Source: an uncultured Gilliamella sp.
GTDB lineage: Bacteria > Pseudomonadota > Gammaproteobacteria > Enterobacterales > Orbaceae
Reading direction: 5' to 3'
Assembly (NCBI GenBank): GCA_945271295.1
Contig: CALYPG010000018.1
Coordinates: 1 to 55,058, forward strand
Length of the DNA stretch: 55,058 nucleotides
Shown here: positions 47,813 through 55,058 of the stretch, in pieces
Numbering within the stretch: position 1 is the stretch's first letter
Layout of the letters: the number at the start of each line of letters is the position of its first letter
Translations under genes and position numbers: made by a program
Notes under the pieces: generated by a model
What the model saw: the letters and a program-made list of their open reading frames with translations, nothing else
Told to the model about the DNA's origin: nothing
Databases searched by the model: none

Positions 47813-48532
47813 TTATGTTGCTACTATATGCCATTTTCTTGCATAAAAATAGCAAATTAGTGCAATACCCCAAGCAATAAAGCTGCCAAAAATTAAATCA
47901 ACCGGGCGATGCATTCCTAGTAATAATCGGCTTACTTCAATAAAAATTGCCCACAAAATAAATGTACTAACAATCAAGTAATGACGCCTAAATCCTAATA
48001 TAATCATTGCCAAAAAAGCCCATGTCGTTGCAAATATTGTATGTCCAGATGGAAAGGAATAGCTAATTTCCTTTTCCCAGTGTTTACGCAACCAAACTGG
48101 TATAGTTTTAGAGTCAACTAATAATTGGTGCACAAGTTGCTTTCTTTCTACTTTTGATAATGAATAAAATTCTTTATCATCTATATTAAACTCTTTCGCC
48201 ATCCACAAAACAAAAGGTCTGGGCTCTGCGACTTGTATTTTAATAATACTTTTAAGTATTTGTCCTATTAATATCGTCGAAATTAAAATCAGCCATAAAA
48301 ATATAAGCTTTTGTTTTGTTTTTACAGGTATTAATATAGTTATTAAACATGAGAATAATATTGATGAAATTATTGCCCATGGATAGCTTACCGTTTCAGT
48401 GACCCAAAAAAAGTATTTGGAAATATCATTTAATGCGTCAGGTTGCCAATTCCAATCCAACGCGTTGACCGTCAATGGTATAATTAAAAAAATCACCAGT
48501 GTGGCTATTGTTTTTTTTATAATTAGCCCCAT
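47813..48532 (-). CDS. pgpB: Phosphatidylglycerophosphatase B / undecaprenyl-diphosphate phosphatase PgpB
   Basis: PgpB is a PAP2-family membrane phosphatase that removes phosphate from PGP, undecaprenyl-PP and others on the periplasmic side. All three motifs are present: K-x6-RP (KIQVAEPRP), PSGH (SFPSGHT) and SR-x5-H-x3-D (SRLLLGMHRPVD). There are about six membrane helices. Length 239 aa (E. coli 254). The neighbours lapAB downstream and divergent ribA upstream copy the E. coli order, which supports the assignment. Confidence 0.93.
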   Translation of the reverse strand: MGLIIKKTIATLVIFLIIPLTVNALDWNWQPDALNDISKYFFWVTETVSYPWAIISSILFSCLITILIPVKTKQKLIFLWLILISTILIGQILKSIIKIQVAEPRPFVLWMAKEFNIDDKEFYSLSKVERKQLVHQLLVDSKTIPVWLRKHWEKEISYSFPSGHTIFATTWAFLAMIILGFRRHYLIVSTFILWAIFIEVSRLLLGMHRPVDLIFGSFIAWGIALICYFYARKWHIVAT

Positions 48533-48634
48533 TTATACATCCGAATTACGCACAAAGTATAGTCATTTTAGCATAGATAGTCATTTGTATTTAAAATTTC
48601 TTGTCTATGTTTTGATTAAATAACGGAGACAATA

Positions 48635-49240
48635 ATGCAGTTAAGACTTGTTACACAAGCGAAACTACCAACGCAATGGGGTAATTTTACTATTGTTGGA
48701 TTTGAAGAAATTGCAACGGGAAAGGATCATGCGGCCTTAGTTTTAGGCAATATTACAGATCAATCTTCCGTTTTAACCAGAGTCCATTCTGAGTGTTTAA
48801 CTGGAGATGCATTATTTAGTTTACGTTGTGATTGTGGCTTTCAATTAGAAGCGGCTTTAAAACAAATAGCTAAAGAAGGTAAAGGGATTTTAATTTATCA
48901 CCGCCAAGAAGGCCGTAATATTGGCTTACTTAATAAGATAAGAGCTTATGCATTGCAAGATCAAGGACTTGATACCGTTGAAGCTAATGAACAATTAGGT
49001 TTTGCCGCTGATGAACGTGATTTTACACTTTGTGCTGATATGCTCAACTTATTGGGAGTGTCCCATATTCGTTTGTTAACTAATAATCCTGAAAAAATTA
49101 AAGTATTAAAAGAAGCTGGTATTGATATTGTAGCAAGAGTCCCTTTAGAAGTTGGGGAAAATCCAAATAATGAACATTATTTAGAGACCAAAGTTGCAAA
49201 AATGGGGCATTTGTTACATCTTCATCATTGTAATGATTAG
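48635..49240 (+). CDS. ribA: GTP cyclohydrolase II
   Basis: RibA opens the GTP ring to start riboflavin synthesis. The zinc ligands Cys54, Cys65 and Cys67 ([17 protein letters not shown]) are at the E. coli positions, and [31 protein letters not shown] is the catalytic/GTP segment. Length 201 aa (E. coli 196). It is a single-domain enzyme without RibB fusion. It is divergent from pgpB with about 100 bases between. Confidence 0.97.
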   Translation: MQLRLVTQAKLPTQWGNFTIVGFEEIATGKDHAALVLGNITDQSSVLTRVHSECLTGDALFSLRCDCGFQLEAALKQIAKEGKGILIYHRQEGRNIGLLNKIRAYALQDQGLDTVEANEQLGFAADERDFTLCADMLNLLGVSHIRLLTNNPEKIKVLKEAGIDIVARVPLEVGENPNNEHYLETKVAKMGHLLHLHHCND

Positions 49241-49322
49241 GTAGTTAATGTTCACAAACTACGTATTTATTTTTTTAATTTAATTAGATAATATAAATTG
49301 TGTTTTATTCTTTTTAAAGAAC

Positions 49323-49357
49323 GACTAATTAATTGCAAGATTAGAGATTAATTAGTC
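49323..49357. terminator. Inverted repeat between ribA and the tautomerase gene
   Basis: Perfect 11-base arms GACTAATTAAT (49323-49333) and ATTAATTAGTC (49347-49357) with a 13-base loop, between convergent genes. A T-run is lacking, so it may be a weak bidirectional terminator. Confidence 0.4.
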
Positions 49358-49420
49358 ATATCTTTATGGCATTATGAGGCAATTTATTCATGATAATTAT
49401 CGTAATTTGATAAATGATTG

Positions 49421-49609
49421 TTAATCTTTATCACAGCGTAAAACTCCACCATTTGCGATTTGATCTTTTGATATTTCATGCATAATAATTTGTACTGCTT
49501 CGCGTTTACAATTTAGTGTTTCCACAATTGCATCAGTGACTCGCTTTGCCATTTCTCTTTTTTGTTCTACACTGCGACCTTCTAGAAAGTCAATTACTAC
49601 ATTTGGCAT
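49421..49609 (-). CDS. 4-oxalocrotonate tautomerase family protein
   Basis: A 62-aa tautomerase-superfamily subunit. The catalytic N-terminal proline follows the initiator Met (MPNVVIDF), and Arg12 in LEGRS corresponds to the substrate-binding arginine of 4-OT. The rest (VEQKREMAKRVTDAIVETLNCKREAVQIIMHEI) is standard for the fold, which works as a hexamer. The chemistry is keto-enol tautomerisation of 2-oxoacids; the true substrate is unknown. It starts nine bases after luxS and is probably co-transcribed with it. Confidence 0.88.
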   Translation of the reverse strand: MPNVVIDFLEGRSVEQKREMAKRVTDAIVETLNCKREAVQIIMHEISKDQIANGGVLRCDKD

Positions 49610-49618
49610 ATTTATTCC

Positions 49619-50134
49619 TTACTGGTTAATTTGAGCTAATTGTGCATCTGTTAATGCAATGTCTTGATTATGACAGATACCAATGCCTGATTGAATAATT
49701 TTTTTCGCAATAACTTTAGCCTCATCTAAAGAGTGCATTTTATACGTACCGCACTGATATTCATTTAATTCAGGAATATCCTTCTGGGATATTACGTTTA
49801 ATACATCATGCATCGATTTTAACCAGGCATTTACAACTAAAGATTCATTTGGTTTTCCTATAAGGCTCATGTAGAATCCGGTGCGACATCCCATTGGAGA
49901 AATATCAATAATCTCAACGTCATTACTATTCAAATGATCTCGCATAAAGCCTGCAAATAAATGTTCCAATGTATGTATTCCCTTTTCCGGTAACTGTGAT
50001 TTATTTGGAGTAGTGAAACGAAGATCAAAAACTGTAATGCTATCCCCTTTAGGTGTTTGCATTGTTTTAGCTACTCGAACAAATGGTGCTTTCATTTTGG
50101 TATGATCAACTTTAAAACTATCTAATAATGGCAC
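49619..50134 (-). CDS. luxS: S-ribosylhomocysteine lyase LuxS
   Basis: LuxS splits S-ribosylhomocysteine into homocysteine and DPD, the precursor of autoinducer-2. The metal site is complete: HTLEH (His54, Glu57, His58), Cys128 in YQCGT, and Cys83 in GCRTGF. A longer frame opens at 50167, but the GTG at 50134 has a perfect AAGGAG (50141-50146) six bases upstream and gives the canonical MPLLDSF start and 171 aa, the same as E. coli. It links methyl-cycle recycling with quorum signalling. The tautomerase gene follows nine bases after the stop. Confidence 0.96.
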   Translation of the reverse strand: MPLLDSFKVDHTKMKAPFVRVAKTMQTPKGDSITVFDLRFTTPNKSQLPEKGIHTLEHLFAGFMRDHLNSNDVEIIDISPMGCRTGFYMSLIGKPNESLVVNAWLKSMHDVLNVISQKDIPELNEYQCGTYKMHSLDEAKVIAKKIIQSGIGICHNQDIALTDAQLAQINQ

Positions 50135-50208
50135 AACTTTCTCCTTAATCTTGTTTTGGTCAGTCATTTTATTATTAATGACATAATACCTTTTGTCGTA
50201 TTGTATTT

Positions 50209-52353
<2,145 letters not shown>

Positions 52354-52423
52354 TTAAATGATAATAATGATTGTGATGCAAAACAACAAGCAAAGCAAAC
52401 ATACTATGCCAGTTTTGTTGTTA

Positions 52424-52443
52424 CCGCTAACAGCTATTAGCGG
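52424..52443. repeat. Hairpin between zipA and ligA
   Basis: CCGCTAA and TTAGCGG (7 bp, six-base loop) 36 bases after the zipA stop. No T-run follows on the minus strand, so it is unlikely to end transcription fully; it may be an mRNA stability hairpin. Confidence 0.35.
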
Positions 52444-52478
52444 CATGTGTTGATGAAAAAAAAAGAATTATATAAAAA

Positions 52479-53402
52479 TTATATTTCGTTACACGCTTTT
52501 TTAATCCGATTTTTGTAATTATCAATTTTTTGTGGTGTTAGCATGTGGTGCTCATCATCTAAAACTACACCATTAACATCATCAGCTATCCGTTGCGCTG
52601 TTTGTAGCATTAATTTGAAATTTTGTTGATTATTTCCATGAGTCGGTGCAACCATAAAAATAGAAACGCCGGGTGTGGTAAATTCGTGCATTGTTTCAGG
52701 ATCTAAATATCCAGGGTTAATCATATTGGCTAAACTAAATAATACTGGTCCATTGCCAGCTGGATCAACATGGCGATGAAAAATTCGCAAATCACCAAAT
52801 TGAAAACCAGATTGGATAATGCTGGCTAGTAATACATCACCCTGTATTAATTTGCCATTTATACCCGTCACATTTAATACTATAATTTCTGTTTCAGTGT
52901 CTTCTTTGCGCTCTAGATTTAGTTTTTCGTGCTTATTGTGCTTTATATTTGATTCTGACATATCCTTATTGGATTTTTCTTGGCTATCATTCGATTTAGA
53001 GGTATCAATATTTTTTTCAATATTTAATGAATCATCACTATCGGTTTTAGGGGGGGTTGAGATAGTTAATTCTTGATTTATCTCAGGTTCTAAATCTTGA
53101 GTATTATCGTTATTAAATAGATCATCTTGTTGTGGTATTTTTTCTTGCTCAGGTTCTTGATTTAAATTATTAGTGCTAAGGATATTTTTGTTTTTTGTTT
53201 TTTTTATTATGATAACGTCATCTTCTTCGAAATCGTTGATATAGTTATCCTCATACTGTCCTGTATTAGGAGTAATTTTTTCTTTTTTATTTGAATTAAA
53301 TAAAGAAGAGCGTTCTTTTTTATTGATCAAAAAACCATGAATCAATAATGCAATAAAGACTAAGGATGCTACAACAATCAGAACAATACGTAAGTTATCC
53401 AT
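52479..53402 (-). CDS. zipA: Cell division protein ZipA
   Basis: ZipA anchors FtsZ at the division site. The N-terminus is one membrane helix (about residues 5-25) with a basic cytoplasmic flank. A long Glu/Asp/Asn/Gln/Ser-rich linker follows (about 35-165), then the C-terminal FtsZ-binding domain (about 170-305) with [36 protein letters not shown] and [14 protein letters not shown] frame opens at 53411, but the ATG at 53402 fits the upstream GAG better and gives 307 aa (E. coli 328). The zipA-ligA order is conserved. Confidence 0.93.
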   Translation of the reverse strand: MDNLRIVLIVVASLVFIALLIHGFLINKKERSSLFNSNKKEKITPNTGQYEDNYINDFEEDDVIIIKKTKNKNILSTNNLNQEPEQEKIPQQDDLFNNDNTQDLEPEINQELTISTPPKTDSDDSLNIEKNIDTSKSNDSQEKSNKDMSESNIKHNKHEKLNLERKEDTETEIIVLNVTGINGKLIQGDVLLASIIQSGFQFGDLRIFHRHVDPAGNGPVLFSLANMINPGYLDPETMHEFTTPGVSIFMVAPTHGNNQQNFKLMLQTAQRIADDVNGVVLDDEHHMLTPQKIDNYKNRIKKACNEI

Positions 53403-53798
53403 AATAACCATCTCAGAATTAAATTTAATATAGACTCAAACCATTTATAAATACAATTGAACGAATATGATTCCCGAGTACCAAAGGTGAACTTTTTATT
53501 TTTCTTAGTAAATTAAATCAATATTTTTAAATATCGATAGTAAGACGTTGCTATTATACTATTTTATTCAAGATAGTATCAATTCTATAAACTAGTATAT
53601 ATTACTTTATTTCCTCAAATAATCATAATTATCAATGTATTTTTTTGTTACTCAGTTGAATTTTTATTTTTTTAGAACTCTGTGCTATTGACTTGTAAAA
53701 TACTTACAATGAATGCATTTTTTTTGTAAAATCAATGATTACTTTTAAATAAGAATAATTTTTTTAAAAAATAGTTATTATGCTGAGGTCATTTGTTT
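53403..53798. other. Divergent intergenic region zipA / acrA
   Basis: About 390 very AT-rich bases with promoters for both genes. The perfect inverted repeat TTGTAA-N5-TTACAA at 53693-53709 is the only clear structure. No acrR-type regulator gene is beside acrA. Confidence 0.5.
53693..53709. promoter_or_regulatory. Operator-like inverted repeat upstream of acrA
   Basis: TTGTAA (53693-53698) and TTACAA (53704-53709) with a five-base spacer. The second arm runs into TACAAT, a good -10-like box, about 90 bases before the acrA ATG. It may bind a TetR- or MarR-type regulator encoded elsewhere. Confidence 0.35.
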
Positions 53799-54995
53799 AT
53801 GCGATTTAACAAACTTTTATTAACAGTTCCAGTGGTGCTAACTAGCTTATTTTTTTTGGCAAGTTGTGATAATAGCAAATCAGGAGGTGGTGGTAACCAA
53901 TTACCTCATGTAACTGTATTTAAAGTTAACCCATTGACTTATACATTAAAGATCTCATTACCTGGCCGTGTGGTAGCCTCACAAATAGCAGAAATTAGAC
54001 CACAAGTGGGCGGGATCGTATTGAAACGAGAGTTTGAAGAAAGTTCCAATGTTAAGGCCGGCCAGTCACTTTATCAAATTGATCCCGCTATTTATCAAGC
54101 TAATTATGATAGTGCTGTTGCGAGCGTAGCAAGTGCCAAAGCAAATGCCAATATCGCACAACTAACTTTAAAACGCTATGCTGGTCTATTGAATACGAAA
54201 TCAATTAGTCAACAAGATTATGATAAAGCAGCAGCAGATGCTAAACAAGCTGAAGCAAGTGTACTAGTTGCACAAGCAGCAGAACATACTGCTAAAGTTA
54301 ATTTAGATTATACTAAAGTATATTCACCTATTGATGGTTATATCGGTAAATCGAATGTTACCGAAGGTGCCTTAGTTGCCGCAGGACAGTCAACGCCATT
54401 AGTCCTTGTTCAGCAACTTGACCCTATTTATGTTGATATGACGGAGGCGGCTACACGCTATAACAAATATCTTCAAGATGAAGGTGTTATTTTTGAACCG
54501 GCTAAAGGTAATAATGTTGATCTATTTTTTAATGATGGTTCTCGATACACTTATCCAGGTAATGTTAAATTTTCTGATATGACGGTTAATGAAACCACAG
54601 GCACAGTAACCTTACGTTCTGAATTTCCTAATAATGAAGGTAAGATATTACCAGGTATGTTTGTTAAACCACAAATGACCCTAGGTTATATTAAAAATGC
54701 TGTACTTGTTCCACAACAAGGTATTACCAGTAACGCGCTTGGACAATATACCGCTAAAATTTTAAAACCTGATAACACAATAGAGTATCGCCAAAACTTA
54801 CAGGTTTATACTGGTATAGGTGGTTATTGGGTAGTAACTAAAGGTATAGATGTTGGTGAACAAGTTATTGTCACTGGACTACTTAATTTGACTGCGGTTG
54901 AAATGGGACAGCCTATGCAGGGGAAAATGGTTGGTGAGCCTGCCAGTCTTTCACAAGAACAATTAGATAATATGATCAAAAACAGCATGAAATAA
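53799..54995 (+). CDS. acrA: RND efflux periplasmic adaptor lipoprotein (AcrA-like)
   Basis: The adaptor links an inner-membrane RND pump to a TolC-type channel. A lipoprotein signal ends in LASC (Cys23 from the ATG at 53799; an upstream TTG at 53793 is less likely because GAGG at 53785-53788 is too near it). The chain has the lipoyl/barrel-sandwich halves (GRVVASQIAEIRPQVGGIV... and VNLDYTKVYSPIDGYIGKSNVTEGALV) flanking an alpha-hairpin, then beta-barrel and membrane-proximal domains (LPGMFVKPQ). Length 398 aa matches AcrA (397). acrB starts 20 bases after the stop. Confidence 0.94.
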   Translation: MRFNKLLLTVPVVLTSLFFLASCDNSKSGGGGNQLPHVTVFKVNPLTYTLKISLPGRVVASQIAEIRPQVGGIVLKREFEESSNVKAGQSLYQIDPAIYQANYDSAVASVASAKANANIAQLTLKRYAGLLNTKSISQQDYDKAAADAKQAEASVLVAQAAEHTAKVNLDYTKVYSPIDGYIGKSNVTEGALVAAGQSTPLVLVQQLDPIYVDMTEAATRYNKYLQDEGVIFEPAKGNNVDLFFNDGSRYTYPGNVKFSDMTVNETTGTVTLRSEFPNNEGKILPGMFVKPQMTLGYIKNAVLVPQQGITSNALGQYTAKILKPDNTIEYRQNLQVYTGIGGYWVVTKGIDVGEQVIVTGLLNLTAVEMGQPMQGKMVGEPASLSQEQLDNMIKNSMK

Positions 54996-55014
54996 AACAG
55001 GGGTAGATTTAATT

Positions 55015-55058
55015 ATGGCTAAGTTTTTTATTGATAGACCTGTTTTTGCATGGGTAAT
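55015..55058 (+). CDS. acrB: RND efflux pump inner-membrane subunit, partial (AcrB-like)
   Basis: Only the first 14 codons are in the window: MAKFFIDRPVFAWV, the near-universal start of AcrB/HAE1-type RND pumps. It lies 20 bases after acrA. The protein would normally continue for about 1030 residues and span the inner membrane 12 times. The 3' end is beyond the window. Confidence 0.93.
   Translation, partial: MAKFFIDRPVFAWV

Overview
The window is a chromosomal stretch of an AT-rich gammaproteobacterium. Nearly every housekeeping protein is close to its E. coli counterpart in sequence and length (TrmA 366 aa, IlvD 616 aa, LuxS 171 aa, RibA, LapAB), and several local gene orders are enterobacterial (ilvL-GMEDA, tamA-tamB, zipA-ligA, ribA/pgpB-lapA-lapB). 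With the strong A+T bias and the mosaic order, this suggests an insect-gut member of the Orbaceae (Gilliamella-like). That assignment is inference; no rRNA is present to confirm it. I saw no tRNA, rRNA, CRISPR array, intact insertion sequence or prophage.

Layout. Positions 1-2000 hold two poorly known small proteins (one exported, one DUF5362-like membrane protein with a possible 32-codon upstream ORF) and bamE. 2.2-8.6 kb carries fklB, an MFS permease, dapB, tadA, hpt and a WapI-like orphan; 6.9-12.4 kb is tamA-tamB. 12.4-14.8 kb groups a stand-alone MnmD tRNA methyltransferase (no oxidase domain), plsC and cmoM. 14.8-19.6 kb is a catabolic module for a four-carbon acid sugar: GntP-type permease, PdxA2-like dehydrogenase, DUF1537 kinase and DeoR-type regulator, with inverted repeats at the promoters and a CRP-like site. 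19.9-24.0 kb is an LPS inner-core block (kdsD/gutQ, hldD, waaF, waaC), followed by yaeP, a CusSR-like two-component pair without efflux genes, a candidate small RNA and trmA.

28.1-33.5 kb is the least ordinary part: a broken autotransporter remnant, an L-2-hydroxyacid dehydrogenase, a DUF1853-like protein, an exported protein of unknown function and a Gfo/Idh/MocA oxidoreductase. 33.9-40.6 kb is the complete ilvGMEDA operon with its leader peptide and attenuator. 41-44 kb has a YghA-like SDR, a lipoprotein and an MFS permease. 44.3-50.2 kb contains roxA-tatD-lapB-lapA-pgpB, divergent ribA, and luxS with a tautomerase. 50.2-55.06 kb has ligA, zipA and acrA, with acrB cut off by the window edge.

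How the genes work together: a large share serves the cell envelope (BamE, TamAB, PlsC, the Kdo/heptose enzymes, LapAB, PgpB, ZipA, AcrAB). A second theme is RNA and ribosome modification (TadA, MnmD, CmoM, TrmA, RoxA). The clearest accessory metabolism is the acid-sugar module, predicted to feed DHAP into glycolysis. The most interesting leads are the sRNA candidate near 26.5 kb, the acid-sugar module with its operator-like repeats, the MnmD-only enzyme and the autotransporter relic.
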